A DNA stretch of 64,000 nucleotides from Amycolatopsis albispora (GTDB lineage: Bacteria > Actinomycetota > Actinomycetes > Mycobacteriales > Pseudonocardiaceae). Each line of letters starts with the position of its first letter. Within the stretch, counting starts at the first letter, position 1. This document shows, in pieces, positions 42,185 to 50,501 of the stretch. A program made the translations under genes and the position numbers. The stretch spans positions 6,758,001 to 6,822,000 of the forward strand of contig NZ_CP015163.1 in NCBI RefSeq assembly GCF_003312875.1, given 5' to 3'. Below the pieces are notes generated by a model that saw nothing but the letters and a program-made list of their open reading frames with translations, was not told the origin of the DNA and searched no databases.

Positions 42185-42990
42185 TCCTTGCGGGCAACTC
42201 CACAAAGCAGTAGCCGGTGCGCGTCGGTCAGCGGCCGCATGCGTGGCCCGTCCGGCCACCACTCGTGGGCGTGGACCAGGCCGGGGTCGAGGATCGGCAG
42301 CCCGTCGAACAACGCGGCGATCTCCTCACGCGAGCGCGCGACCGCCTGGAGCGGCGTGTCCCGGTACAGCTTCAGCAGCTCCTTGGTGACCAGGCTCGGC
42401 GCACTGCCGTCGTCGGCGTCGTGGAGGTGCGTGAGCAGCACATACGACCCGGGCGCGAGCGCCTCCACGTACCCGTGCAGCACCTTCTTCGCCTGGTCCA
42501 GGTCGTCGAGGTGGTGCAGCATGGCGCTGACCACCAGCCCCATCGGCCGGTCCAGGTCCAGGTGCACGGCCATTTCGCCGAGCGTGCCAGCCGGGTCGGT
42601 GTAGTCGCAGCCCAGGAACAGCGTCGAGTCGTAGTCGGCCAGCCGGGCGCGGCCGTGGGCCAGCACCAGCGGGTCGTTGTCCACGTAGACCACCCGCGCG
42701 CGCGGGTGGAACTGCTGCACCACCTGGTGGAGGGTGTGCCGCGCGGGCAGGCCCGCCCCGAGGTCGGCGAACTGCGCCACGCCGGCGCGTTCGGCGAGGA
42801 AGCGCACCGCGCGCAGCACCCACTGCTGGAGTTCCTTGGTCGCCTCGGGCGCGCCCGGCGCGACCTCGAGGATGCGCCGCGCCATCGCCCGGTCCGCCTC
42901 GTAGTTGTCCATGCCACCGAGCAGGGCGTCCTGCACGCGGGCCTGGCTGGGCTGCGAGTAGTCGATCGGCACCGGGCGGGGGCCGGTCAT
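42181..42990 (-). CDS. SAM-dependent methyltransferase of the DUF574 family
   Basis: A 269-residue protein of the actinobacterial S-adenosyl methyltransferase family. It starts with the hallmark IDYSQPSQARVQDALLGGMDNYEADR (~9-34), then FADLGAGLPARHTLHQV, VVYVDNDPLVLAHGRA and LVVSAMLHHLDD. These genes are numerous in actinomycetes, often near regulatory or secondary-metabolism genes; the target is unknown. ATG at 42990. It is monocistronic. Confidence 0.92.
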   Translation of the reverse strand: MTGPRPVPIDYSQPSQARVQDALLGGMDNYEADRAMARRILEVAPGAPEATKELQQWVLRAVRFLAERAGVAQFADLGAGLPARHTLHQVVQQFHPRARVVYVDNDPLVLAHGRARLADYDSTLFLGCDYTDPAGTLGEMAVHLDLDRPMGLVVSAMLHHLDDLDQAKKVLHGYVEALAPGSYVLLTHLHDADDGSAPSLVTKELLKLYRDTPLQAVARSREEIAALFDGLPILDPGLVHAHEWWPDGPRMRPLTDAHRLLLCGVARKD

Positions 42991-43049
42991 GCGGGCACCT
43001 CAGAACTGTGACGGGGGCAACACTTCGTACTCACTCTATGACGTGCTGC

Positions 43050-43664
43050 TCAACAACTGAACGGCAGCGGCCCCTCAGCACCCTTCCAGCCCAATACCGC
43101 GCGGGCTTTTCCACTCCCGGTCCACCTTTCGGCCCGCAGCCCGGCGGCGATCGCGCCGTCGACGTTGACCTGCCGGTCGTCGAAGAAGAGGCATTCCTCC
43201 CCGCGCGCGCCGAGCCGGTCGAGCAAGGCGGTGAAAATCGCCGGATCGGGTTTGATCACGCCGAGGTCACCGGAAAAAACGAGGTGCCGGAAATGCCGCG
43301 CCCAGTCCTGCCGTTCCACGTGCCTGCCCATCGACGAAGCCGCGTTCGACAGCAGCGCCAGCGGCACCCCGGCCTCGTCCAGTTCCGCCAGCAGCGCCAG
43401 GGTTTCCGGATCGGTCCGCGACCAGCCCGCCAGGTCCAGCGCGGTGAGTTCGGCGGACAGGTCCGCGTCCACCTCGACCCCGAGATCGGCGCCGATCCGG
43501 CCCCAGTATTCGAGGTCGCTGGCACCGGCGTCGTAGGCGTCGCGGTGTTTCCAGTAAGCGGGCTCGAACTCGCCGAGCGAGGCGCGGTACCGCGTGGCGA
43601 GTTCCGGCAGCGCCTCGGTGCGCCGCACGATCACCTCGCCGAAATCGAAGACCACCCAGTTCAT
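43050..43664 (-). CDS. HAD-superfamily hydrolase
   Basis: A 204-residue HAD enzyme of the IA group. Motif I is VVFDFGEVIV (Asp ~7), motif II LALLSNAASSMG (~100), motif III IKPDPAIFTALLDRLG (~135) and motif IV FFDDRQVNVDGAIAAGL (~160). It may act as a phosphatase or dehalogenase-type hydrolase; the substrate is not predictable. ATG at 43664 follows AAAGGAAC. It lies 23 bases downstream of the threonine aldolase and is probably cotranscribed. Confidence 0.9.
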   Translation of the reverse strand: MNWVVFDFGEVIVRRTEALPELATRYRASLGEFEPAYWKHRDAYDAGASDLEYWGRIGADLGVEVDADLSAELTALDLAGWSRTDPETLALLAELDEAGVPLALLSNAASSMGRHVERQDWARHFRHLVFSGDLGVIKPDPAIFTALLDRLGARGEECLFFDDRQVNVDGAIAAGLRAERWTGSGKARAVLGWKGAEGPLPFSC

Positions 43665-43687
43665 CGATGTTCCTTTCGAGGTCCCGT

Positions 43688-44722
43688 TCACTGACTGGCA
43701 ACCGACTTGATGCGGTTCAGCGCCTCGTTGATGTCGGGGGTGGAAACGTCGCGGTGGGTCACGAACCGCACCTTGCCCGCCATCGGCGACGCGAGCACAC
43801 CCGCGTTCTCCAGCCGGGAAATGGTCAGCGGCACGTCCGGCACCCCGGCCAGCACGATGTTCGTCTGCGGCGCGTGCACCGACCAGCCGATCTCGGCCAG
43901 TCCCTCGGCCAGGCGCCGGGCGTTGTCGTGGTCGTGGGCCAGATCGTCCACATTGTCCAGTGCGCGCAGGCAGGCGGCGCCGAGCACGCCGCCCTGGCGC
44001 ACCCCGCCGCCGAGCATCTGCCGCATGCGGCGGGCCTGCTCGATGAACTCGCGGCCGCCCGCGAGCGCGGAGCCGACCGGCGCGCCGAGGCCCTTGCTGA
44101 AGCAGACCGAAACGGTGTCGGCGCCGACGGCGAGCGCGGCCACCGGCAGGTCGAGCGCGACCGCGGCGTTCCACAGCCGTGCCCCGTCCAGGTGAACCTT
44201 GAGCCCGGCTTCCTTCGCGGTCGCGGCGAGCTGGGCGTGCTCGTGCGGCGGGATGACCGCGCCGCCCGCGGCGTTGTGCGTGTTCTCCAGGCAGAGCAGG
44301 GTGGTCCGCAGCAGCAGGTAGTCGGACACGCGGGGGCCGATCGCCTTGGCCAGTGAAGCCGGGGTGGGACGGCCGGGTCCGGCGTCCGGTTCGAGTGGTT
44401 CCGGCATGCCACCGGCCAGCCAAGCCGACGAGCCCAGCTCGCGGACCAGCACGTGGGCGTCGCGCGGGGCGAGGAAGCGGTCGCCGCGGCCGAGGTGCAG
44501 GGCCAGCGCGATGACGTTCGCCATGGTCCCGCTCGGGACCCAGAGCGCGGCGGGCAGGCCGAGCAGTTCGGCGGTGCGCTCCTCGAGCCGGCGCAGGGTG
44601 GGGTCGACGTCGATCACCGCGTCGCCGACCTCCGCGGAGGCCATCGCGGCACGCATGGTTTCATCCGGGCGGGTGACGGTGTCCGATCGAAGATCGATGG
44701 TCGGGCTCGTTGCGAAGGTCAC
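43688..44722 (-). CDS. Low-specificity L-threonine aldolase
   Basis: A 344-residue fold-type I PLP enzyme that splits threonine (or allo-threonine) to glycine and acetaldehyde. Motifs are IDLRSDTVTRPDETMR (~8-23), CLENTHNAAGG, KVHLDGARLWNAAVAL and the PLP lysine in SVCFSKGLGAPVGS (Lys ~210). GTG at 44722 was chosen; ATG at 44740 is an alternative, and neither has a strong ribosome site. It may supply glycine; it forms a unit with the HAD gene. Confidence 0.92.
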   Translation of the reverse strand: MTFATSPTIDLRSDTVTRPDETMRAAMASAEVGDAVIDVDPTLRRLEERTAELLGLPAALWVPSGTMANVIALALHLGRGDRFLAPRDAHVLVRELGSSAWLAGGMPEPLEPDAGPGRPTPASLAKAIGPRVSDYLLLRTTLLCLENTHNAAGGAVIPPHEHAQLAATAKEAGLKVHLDGARLWNAAVALDLPVAALAVGADTVSVCFSKGLGAPVGSALAGGREFIEQARRMRQMLGGGVRQGGVLGAACLRALDNVDDLAHDHDNARRLAEGLAEIGWSVHAPQTNIVLAGVPDVPLTISRLENAGVLASPMAGKVRFVTHRDVSTPDINEALNRIKSVASQ

Positions 44723-44832
44723 GGCCGGATCACACCACATCGTTCGTTGCGCTTTCAAACAGTCTGGTGGAATCCCGGTTCCGGTGGATTGGTGCGCGAA
44801 CCCGTGCAACCGTGGACGAGCCGGGTTCCGTC

Positions 44833-44838
44833 TACCCT
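44833..44838 (+). promoter_or_regulatory. -10 element of the sigma factor gene at 44871
   Basis: TACCCT stands 32 bases before the GTG. A ribosome site GAGGAGCGGAG follows it, so the transcript has a short leader. Confidence 0.4.
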
Positions 44839-44870
44839 GTCGAACACCCGAGGAGCGGAGAGCCAACCGC

Positions 44871-45392
44871 GTGGACCAGCGCGAGGAGCAGGAGTTCGCG
44901 GAGTATTTCGCCGCCAAGCGGGACTCCGTGCGTAGAACCGCGTACATGCTCTGCGGCGACTGGCATCGCGCGGACGATCTCGCGCAGACGGCGTTCGTCT
45001 CGCTGCACCGGCGGTGGCGCAAGATCCGCGACCGGGCGGCGACGGACGCCTACCTGCGCAAGACGCTGGTGCGGGCGTCGATCGACGAGTCGCGCCGGCC
45101 GTGGCGGCGGGAACGGCAGGTCGAAGAGCTGCCCGAGCCCGCGGTCCAGTCCGGGCCACGGCTCGACGAGCAGGTCGCCACCAGGGAGGACCTGCTGGCC
45201 GGGCTGCGCGGGGTGCCGTCGAGACAGCGGGCGGTGCTGGTGCTCCGGTACTTCGAGGGGCTGGACGTGAGCGGCGTCGCGAAGGCGCTCGGGTGTTCCG
45301 AAGGGACGGTGAAGAGCCAGACCGCCCGCGGGCTGGAAAACCTGCGGAAGGTACTGGGTGGACTCGGTGAGGAGGTGGACTCCCGTGGATGA
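44871..45392 (+). CDS. SigE-family ECF sigma factor
   Basis: A 173-residue sigma factor: EFAEYFAAKRDSVRRTAYMLCGDWHRADDLAQTAFVSLHRRW (region 2, ~7-50), AYLRKTLVRASIDESRRP, then VPSRQRAVLVLRYFEGLDVSGVAKALGCSEGTVKSQTARGLENLR (region 4, ~115-160). GTG at 44871 follows GAGGAGCGGAG. The next gene overlaps its stop by 8 bases and encodes a membrane protein that is probably its anti-sigma partner. Confidence 0.93.
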   Translation: MDQREEQEFAEYFAAKRDSVRRTAYMLCGDWHRADDLAQTAFVSLHRRWRKIRDRAATDAYLRKTLVRASIDESRRPWRRERQVEELPEPAVQSGPRLDEQVATREDLLAGLRGVPSRQRAVLVLRYFEGLDVSGVAKALGCSEGTVKSQTARGLENLRKVLGGLGEEVDSRG

Positions 45393-46113
45393 CCGGCAGC
45401 TCGAGACCCTGTTCCGCGACGCGCCGGGCGAGCCCCCCGAGCCGACGTTCGACATCGGGCAGGTGACCAGGGCGTCGCGCCGGGCGACCGTGCGCCGGCG
45501 GACCGCGATCTCCTCGGTTTGCGGTGCCGTGCTGGTGGTACTCGTTGGCGTCGGGGTGGTCGGGATTTCGCAGCGCGGCGCCGAGCAGGCGTCCACCGCC
45601 GCGGCTCCCGGTTCGACCGAAGAGGTGAATGGCAATACCCAGCTCGGCCCCATGGGGCAACCTGGGGATGTGCCCGGACGTCCTCCGATCGCGGCACCAG
45701 AAAGCTTCCCGTCCGACTCGCCCATGCAGGGGGGCGAGACGACCGGGGAGACCGGCCCTCGGGCCGAAGGCACCCACGGGTGCGACCAGGCGGACCGGGA
45801 GCTCGCCACCGCCCTCGCTGGCGAGCTCCCGGTCCCCGTCCCGGACGGGACGGCGATGCCCGGTCGCGTGTGTTCGACGGATTTCCGGTCCGCCTCGTTC
45901 CCGGTCAGTGGTGGCGTTGTCTCCGCTTCGGTGGTGCCGCCCGGCGTCACGCTGACCCTGGCCACCCAGCCGGAAGGCACGCTGCGGGCCGAAGCGCAGT
46001 CGGCCACCGGGGCCACCGTGCTGGTGCTGAGCATCCCGGCGGCGGGCTCGACCGACGCCCCGTTCGCCAAGGACATGCAGGGTGTCGCCGACGCGCTCGC
46101 GAAGCGGTTCTGA
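45385..46113 (+). CDS. Membrane protein coupled to the SigE-type sigma, probable anti-sigma
   Basis: A 242-residue protein. The cytosolic N-terminus (~1-40, DDRQLETLFRDAPGEPPEPTFDIGQVTRASRRATVRRR) is followed by one membrane helix (~42-62, VCGAVLVVLVGVGVVG), a disordered Pro/Gly linker and an outer domain with two Cys (HGCDQADREL, GRVCSTDF). This plan is common for membrane-bound partners of SigE-type sigma factors. There is no recognisable zinc anti-sigma motif (HxxxCxxC). GTG at 45385 follows GAGGAGG. Its role is inferred from coupling. Confidence 0.82.
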   Translation: MDDRQLETLFRDAPGEPPEPTFDIGQVTRASRRATVRRRTAISSVCGAVLVVLVGVGVVGISQRGAEQASTAAAPGSTEEVNGNTQLGPMGQPGDVPGRPPIAAPESFPSDSPMQGGETTGETGPRAEGTHGCDQADRELATALAGELPVPVPDGTAMPGRVCSTDFRSASFPVSGGVVSASVVPPGVTLTLATQPEGTLRAEAQSATGATVLVLSIPAAGSTDAPFAKDMQGVADALAKRF

Positions 46114-46150
46114 CCGGCGGGCCGCTCGCGTGCTGGCAAAATGTCCGCCC

Positions 46151-46744
46151 ATGACCACTGCCGCGAGCACGCCGAAGGGTGAGCGCCGCCGCGCCGCGCT
46201 CATCGAAGCGGCTTCGCAGCTGCTGGCCGAAAGCGGTTTCGACGCCATCCGGCACCGCGCGGTGGCCGAACGCGCCGGGCTGCCACTGGCGTCGACCACG
46301 TACTACTTCGATTCGCTCGAGGAACTGGTGACCGCCGCCGTGGAGCACCACGCGCGGCTGGAGCTGGTGCAGGGCAGGCAGTGCCTGGAGGACCTGGCCA
46401 CCCGCGACCGGGGCCGGGACGCGCTGGTCGAACTGGTGCTGGAACTACTGCTGGGCCCCGCGCGGGACGACCGCGAGGCCGATGCCGAGGCGGTGTTGTT
46501 GCGGTACGAACGCCTGGTCGCGACGGGCCGCCGCAAGTACCTGCGGCCGCTCATGCGCACCCTCTCGGCCGAACTGGACCACCTGCTGCTGGAGATCTTC
46601 GCCCGCTCGGGGAAGCCGGTGGACGCCGCGGAACTGGAACGGCTGGTCGCACTGGTCGACGGTGCCGTGGTGAACGCCCTCATCGAAATCGACCCGGACC
46701 CGAGAGCCGCCGCCGCCCGCATGCTCGGCGAGGCCCTCACCTGA
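46151..46744 (+). CDS. TetR-family transcriptional regulator
   Basis: A 197-residue regulator. The HTH is RRRAALIEAASQLLAESGFDAIRHRAVAERAGLPLASTTYYFDSLEEL (residues ~11-58). The C-terminal domain is helical (LERLVALVDGAVVNALIEIDP). ATG at 46151 is preceded by a CAAAAT -10-like hexamer 8 bases upstream, so it may be leaderless. No obvious target gene is adjacent; purB lies 600 bases on. Confidence 0.88.
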   Translation: MTTAASTPKGERRRAALIEAASQLLAESGFDAIRHRAVAERAGLPLASTTYYFDSLEELVTAAVEHHARLELVQGRQCLEDLATRDRGRDALVELVLELLLGPARDDREADAEAVLLRYERLVATGRRKYLRPLMRTLSAELDHLLLEIFARSGKPVDAAELERLVALVDGAVVNALIEIDPDPRAAAARMLGEALT

Positions 46745-46746
46745 AG

Positions 46747-46789
46747 TTGTCCACAACAAGCCGTCCCTGTGGACAACCCCTGTGCACAA
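46747..46789. promoter_or_regulatory. Cluster of three DnaA-box-like nonamers
   Basis: TTGTCCACA (46747-46755) and its complement TGTGGACAA (46768-46776) match the actinobacterial DnaA box exactly. TGTGCACAA (46781-46789) is a one-mismatch third copy. All lie within 43 bp, starting 3 bases after the tetR stop. No dnaA, dnaN or AT-rich stretch is nearby, so this is not an origin by context; a DnaA-binding regulatory or titration site is possible. Confidence 0.55.
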
Positions 46790-47113
46790 CCCAGCCCGCC
46801 AGAGCGGAGCGCTAGACTGGCCTAGGGACGCCCCCCGAGGCGGGTGGGGGATGTACCTGTTGGTGGCGCCGGGGCTCGGGCCCTTGAGCACGCGCGGACC
46901 CAGGTCTGCGGCTGTGCCGAACGGCAGCCCGTTCACCGCGCCGACGTGCCGCGGGTGCCGGTGGCTGTTCGGCAACGCGGCGATCAGTACCGGCAGCAAA
47001 CCTTCGCGGCTGGCCGCGTTCCCCGTGGCGGGCGCACTCGTCACCGGGCGGTTGTGTGCTCGTGGGCACCCGGTGGACGGCTGAGCCCAGTGGGCCCGGT
47101 TCGGCTGGGTCCG

Positions 47114-47165
47114 ACGCTATGAATGTGGCTTTCATAGCGTCAGGTGCAATGAAAGCCACATTCAT
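47114..47165. repeat. Palindromic repeat, GAATGTGGCTTTC family, copy 3, with switching hairpins
   Basis: ACGCTATGAA-TGTGGCT-TTCATAGCGT (47114-47140) and TGCAATGAA-AGCCACA-TTCATTGCA are two separate hairpins. Their 7-base loops are perfectly complementary. Alternatively ATGAATGTGGCTTTCAT (47119-47135) pairs over 17 bp with 47149-47165. So the RNA can form either two hairpins, perhaps with kissing loops, or one long stem. Confidence 0.8.
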
Positions 47166-47215
47166 TGCACGGGCCCCCCATTGCACGGGCCCCCCCATTG
47201 CAACGGCCCCGTTGC
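47163..47215. repeat. Short tandem repeats, CATTGCACGGG(C)n
   Basis: Two direct copies of CATTGCACGGG followed by 5-6 C (47163-47178, 47179-47195) are followed by a variant CATTGCAACGGCCCCGTTGC, whose end forms a GCAACG-GCCC-CGTTGC hairpin. They overlap the right end of the palindromic repeat. Confidence 0.6.
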
Positions 47216-47331
47216 GCCCGCGCCGTGGCGACGGCACGGGCCGCTGGGGCACGAGCCCGTTGCGTACGCGGCCCGCCAACGGCGCACGTAGCCAGCACCC
47301 CCGCCCACCAGGGGTGGCGCGGCCGGAAAGG

Positions 47332-47337
47332 TAGCCT
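47332..47337 (+). promoter_or_regulatory. -10 element of purB, probable leaderless start
   Basis: TAGCCT ends 6 bases before the purB GTG. There is no ribosome site between them, which supports a leaderless transcript. Confidence 0.55.
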
Positions 47338-47343
47338 TGGCCG

Positions 47344-48783
47344 GTGAGTGAGAAGCCCGCCAAGCCCGCCATTCCGAACGTGCTCGCCGCCCGATACGCC
47401 TCCGCCGAGCTGGTCGCGCTGTGGTCCCCGGAGAACAAGGTCCGCCTCGAGCGTGAGCTCTGGCTCGCCGTGCTCCGCGCGCAGCGTGAGCTGGGTGTCG
47501 AGGTGCCCGACGGGGTGGTCGAGGACTACGAGCGCGTGCTCGACCAGGTCGACCTCGCGTCCATCGCCGAGCGGGAGCGCGTCACCCGCCACGACGTGAA
47601 GGCCCGCATCGAGGAGTTCAACGCCCTCGCCGGCCACGAGCACGTGCACAAGGGCATGACCTCCCGCGACCTCACCGAGAACGTCGAGCAGCTGCAGCTC
47701 AAGCGCTCCCTCGAACTGGTCCGCGGCCGCGTGGTGGCCACGCTCGCCCGCCTCGCCCAGCTCGCCGTCGAGCACACCGACCTGGTCATGGCCGGCCGCT
47801 CGCACAACGTCGCCGCGCAGGCGACCACGCTCGGCAAGCGCTTCGCCACCGCCGCCGACGAGCTGCTCGTCGCCCACGACCGGCTGGAAAACCTCATCGA
47901 GCGCTACCCGCTGCGCGGCATCAAGGGCCCGGTCGGCACCGGCCAGGACATGCTCGACCTGCTCGGCGACAAGTCCACTTTGGACGAACTGGAGAACAAG
48001 GTGGCCGCCCACCTCGGGTTCGCCAACCGGTTCGACAGCGTGGGTCAGGTCTACCCGCGCTCGCTGGACTTCGACGTGCTGTCCACTGTGGTCCAGCTCG
48101 CCGCCGCGCCGTCCAGCCTGGCCAAGACGATCCGGCTGATGGCCGGGCACGAACTGGTCACCGAGGGCTTCAAGCCCGGCCAAGTCGGCTCCTCGGCCAT
48201 GCCGCACAAGATGAACACCCGCTCCTGCGAGCGGGTCAACGGGCTCGCCGTGGTGCTCCGCGGTTACCTGTCGATGATCGGCGAGCTGTCGGGCGACCAG
48301 TGGAACGAGGGCGACGTCTCCGATTCCGTGGTGCGCCGGGTCGCGCTGCCCGACGCGTTCTTCGCGCTGGACGGGTTGTTCGAGACCTTCCTCACGGTGC
48401 TCACCGAATTCGGCGCCTACCCGGCCGTGGTGGACCGTGAGCTTGCTCGCTATCTGCCGTTCCTGGCCACCACGAAGGTGCTGATGGCCTCGGTCCGCGC
48501 GGGCGTCGGCCGCGAGACGGCGCACGAGGCGATCAAGGAGAACGCGGTCGCCGTCGCGCTCGCGATGCGCGAGGAGGGCACCGGCGAGAACAACCTCGTC
48601 GAGCGCCTGGCCGCCGACCCGCGGATCCCGCTGGACGCCGGTGAGCTGGAGAAACTGCTCGCCGACCGCATCTCGTTCACCGGGGTCGCCACGGCTCAGG
48701 TCGGCGCGGTGGTCAAGCGGATCGAGACCGTGCTGGAGCGCTTCCCCGAGCACGCGAACTACGCGCCGGCGCCGATCCTCTGA
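47344..48783 (+). CDS. purB: Adenylosuccinate lyase
   Basis: A 479-residue fumarase/aspartase-superfamily enzyme. It acts twice in purine synthesis, cleaving SAICAR and adenylosuccinate to release fumarate. Signatures are HEHVHKGMTSRDLTENV (~100-116), AGRSHNVAAQATTLGKRF (~150) and the family motif GSSAMPHKMNTRSCERVNG (~281-299). The length and the HxVxAQ variant match the actinobacterial type. GTG at 47344. Confidence 0.97.
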   Translation: MSEKPAKPAIPNVLAARYASAELVALWSPENKVRLERELWLAVLRAQRELGVEVPDGVVEDYERVLDQVDLASIAERERVTRHDVKARIEEFNALAGHEHVHKGMTSRDLTENVEQLQLKRSLELVRGRVVATLARLAQLAVEHTDLVMAGRSHNVAAQATTLGKRFATAADELLVAHDRLENLIERYPLRGIKGPVGTGQDMLDLLGDKSTLDELENKVAAHLGFANRFDSVGQVYPRSLDFDVLSTVVQLAAAPSSLAKTIRLMAGHELVTEGFKPGQVGSSAMPHKMNTRSCERVNGLAVVLRGYLSMIGELSGDQWNEGDVSDSVVRRVALPDAFFALDGLFETFLTVLTEFGAYPAVVDRELARYLPFLATTKVLMASVRAGVGRETAHEAIKENAVAVALAMREEGTGENNLVERLAADPRIPLDAGELEKLLADRISFTGVATAQVGAVVKRIETVLERFPEHANYAPAPIL

Positions 48784-48906
48784 CCCGTGTGAGCAACGGC
48801 ACCGTGGCGCGTCCACGGTGTGGGACGGCATTTCCGGGACGGGCGAAATCCTTAGTGTTGGCGCGAACCTGCCGCGCCGACACGCGCCCGAACCCCGGAA
48901 AGAAGC

Positions 48907-49719
48907 ATGAGATCCACGCTGTCCAAAACGCTCGCCACCGCCGCCGCGCTCGTCGCACTGGCCGGCTGCGGGTCGTCCGCCGGTGACCCCGCCGGGCAGA
49001 CCCTGCGGGTCGGCACGCTCGCCGACGCGCCGCCGTCGATCTACCTGGAGAACGGCACCTTCACCGGCTACGACAACGAACTGCTGCGCGACATCGCCCG
49101 CCGCGAGGGCTTCTCGGTGGAGTTCGTCGGCACCGAGTTCGCCAGCCTGCTGGCCAGCGTGAACAACCGCACCTTCGACATCGGCAGCTCCACCATCTCC
49201 ACCACCGACGAGCGCAAGAAGACCGTCGCCTTCTCCGACGGCTACAGCACCGGATTCACCACCATCGTGACCAAAAAGGACGCCGGGCTGACGGAAGTTC
49301 CGCGGTTCTCCGGAAAACGACTCGGCGTGGTGCAGGCCTCGGTGCAGGACGACTTCGCGAGCAAGAAGGTGCCCGGCGCCGAGGTGGTGCGTTTCCCGGA
49401 CTACAACGCGGGTTTCGCGCAGCTGCGCAACGGCACGCTCGACGGCTGGGTGGTGCCGAAGGACATCGGCCAGAAGTACCTCGACCAGAACCCGGACGTG
49501 GCGCTGGAGTTCGGTTACACGGTGGAGACCAAGGACACCCCGTCCGCCTTCGCCGTGCGCAAGGACAACAAGGAGCTGCTGGACAAGCTCAACCGCGGCC
49601 TGTCCGCGGCGATCGCCGACGGCACGGTGAAGCGGCTGCACGGGCAGTTCTTCAAGACCGAGCCGCTGCCCGCCGAACTGGAACCGGGCGGCCCCGGTCT
49701 GCCGGTGCAGAATCCGTGA
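48907..49719 (+). CDS. Polar amino-acid ABC transporter binding lipoprotein 1
   Basis: A 270-residue family-3 binding protein. The lipobox VALAGC puts the lipidated Cys at residue 21. It carries LRVGTLADAPPSIYLENGTFTGYDNELLRDIARREG (~33-68), TFDIGSSTISTTDERKKTVAFSDGY and KRLGVVQASVQDDF. Similar proteins bind polar amino acids or opines; the ligand is unknown. ATG at 48907 follows GGAAAG. It heads a four-gene operon with a second, paralogous binding protein. The 120-bp leader contains no clear regulatory motif. Confidence 0.94.
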   Translation: MRSTLSKTLATAAALVALAGCGSSAGDPAGQTLRVGTLADAPPSIYLENGTFTGYDNELLRDIARREGFSVEFVGTEFASLLASVNNRTFDIGSSTISTTDERKKTVAFSDGYSTGFTTIVTKKDAGLTEVPRFSGKRLGVVQASVQDDFASKKVPGAEVVRFPDYNAGFAQLRNGTLDGWVVPKDIGQKYLDQNPDVALEFGYTVETKDTPSAFAVRKDNKELLDKLNRGLSAAIADGTVKRLHGQFFKTEPLPAELEPGGPGLPVQNP

Positions 49720-49733
49720 AGGGAAAGCGAAAA

Positions 49734-50501
49734 ATGAAGAAGGCGATTCTCGCGACCCTCGCGACCGCACTGCTGCTCACCGCGTGCGGCAGCGGCGATG
49801 ACGGCCCGGCCGCGCTGCGCGTCGGCACGCTCAGCGACGCGCCCCCGAACATCTACCTGGAGAACGGCAACTACACCGGCTTCGACAACGAGCTGCTCAA
49901 GGCCATCGCGGCCAAGCAGAACCTCCGGCTCGAGTTCTCCGCCACCGAGTTCTCCTCGCTGCTGGGCCAGGTCGCCAACGGCCAGTTCGACCTGGCCAGC
50001 TCGGCGATCGCGCAGACCGAGGAGCGCAAGAAGAACGTGGACTTCACCGCACCGTACAACTACGAGGTGATGAGCATCCAGGCCAAGGAGGGCTCGCCGG
50101 TCACCGACGAGAACTCGTTGGCGGGCAAGCGGGTCGCGGTGATCCAGGCCACCGTCGGCGACAAGTGGCTGACCACCACCGTGCCCGCGGCGCAGGCGGT
50201 GCGCTTCCCGGACTACGCCGCCGCGCTCACCGCGCTGAAGACCGGTTCGGTCGACGCCTACATCCTCGACCTGACCATCGCGGAGAAGAACGTCACCGAG
50301 AACCCGGACGCGAAGCTGAAGGTGGTCAAGCCGTTCACCACCGACGTGCCGCACGGGTTCGCCGTGCGCAAGGGCAACACCGAGCTGCTCGGCAAGCTCA
50401 ACGAAGGGCTCAAGCAGGTGATCGCGGACGGCACCTGGACGCGGCTGCACCAGCAGTTCCTGCCCACCGCCCCGGCCGCTCCCGAGTTCCAGGCGTCCTA
50501 A
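49734..50501 (+). CDS. Polar amino-acid ABC transporter binding lipoprotein 2
   Basis: A 255-residue paralogue of the preceding protein. The lipobox LLLTAC gives Cys 18. Shared blocks are LRVGTLSDAPPNIYLENGNYTGFDNELLKAIAAKQN, QFDLASSAIAQTEERKKNVDFTAPY and KRVAVIQATVGDKW. ATG at 49734 was preferred over GTG 49716, which overlaps the previous stop and would lengthen the basic start. Both binding proteins would serve the single permease encoded next, perhaps with different ligands. Confidence 0.94.
   Translation: MKKAILATLATALLLTACGSGDDGPAALRVGTLSDAPPNIYLENGNYTGFDNELLKAIAAKQNLRLEFSATEFSSLLGQVANGQFDLASSAIAQTEERKKNVDFTAPYNYEVMSIQAKEGSPVTDENSLAGKRVAVIQATVGDKWLTTTVPAAQAVRFPDYAAALTALKTGSVDAYILDLTIAEKNVTENPDAKLKVVKPFTTDVPHGFAVRKGNTELLGKLNEGLKQVIADGTWTRLHQQFLPTAPAAPEFQAS

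Larger units (their letters stand above)
46745..47343. other. 599-bp intergenic region with DnaA boxes, possible small ORF and palindromes
   Basis: It contains the DnaA-box cluster, a stretch (46851-47084) with codon-like third-position G/C on either strand, a GAATGTGGCTTTC palindrome (47114-47165), three imperfect CATTGCACGGG-type direct repeats (47163-47215) and the purB -10 site. The plus-strand frame 46851-47084 (77 residues, starting MYLLVAPGLGPLST) is preceded by GGGTGGGGG, but its product resembles no known protein; the opposite strand is open in the same register. A coding function is unproven. Confidence 0.4.

Noticed and set aside
46747..46789. Chromosomal replication origin
   Set aside because: Only three boxes, no AT-rich unwinding stretch and no dnaA, dnaN or gyr genes nearby.
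47140..49770. A long minus-strand open frame (876 codons) opposite purB and the first binding protein
   Set aside because: It is antisense to two certain genes and has shadow-type composition.
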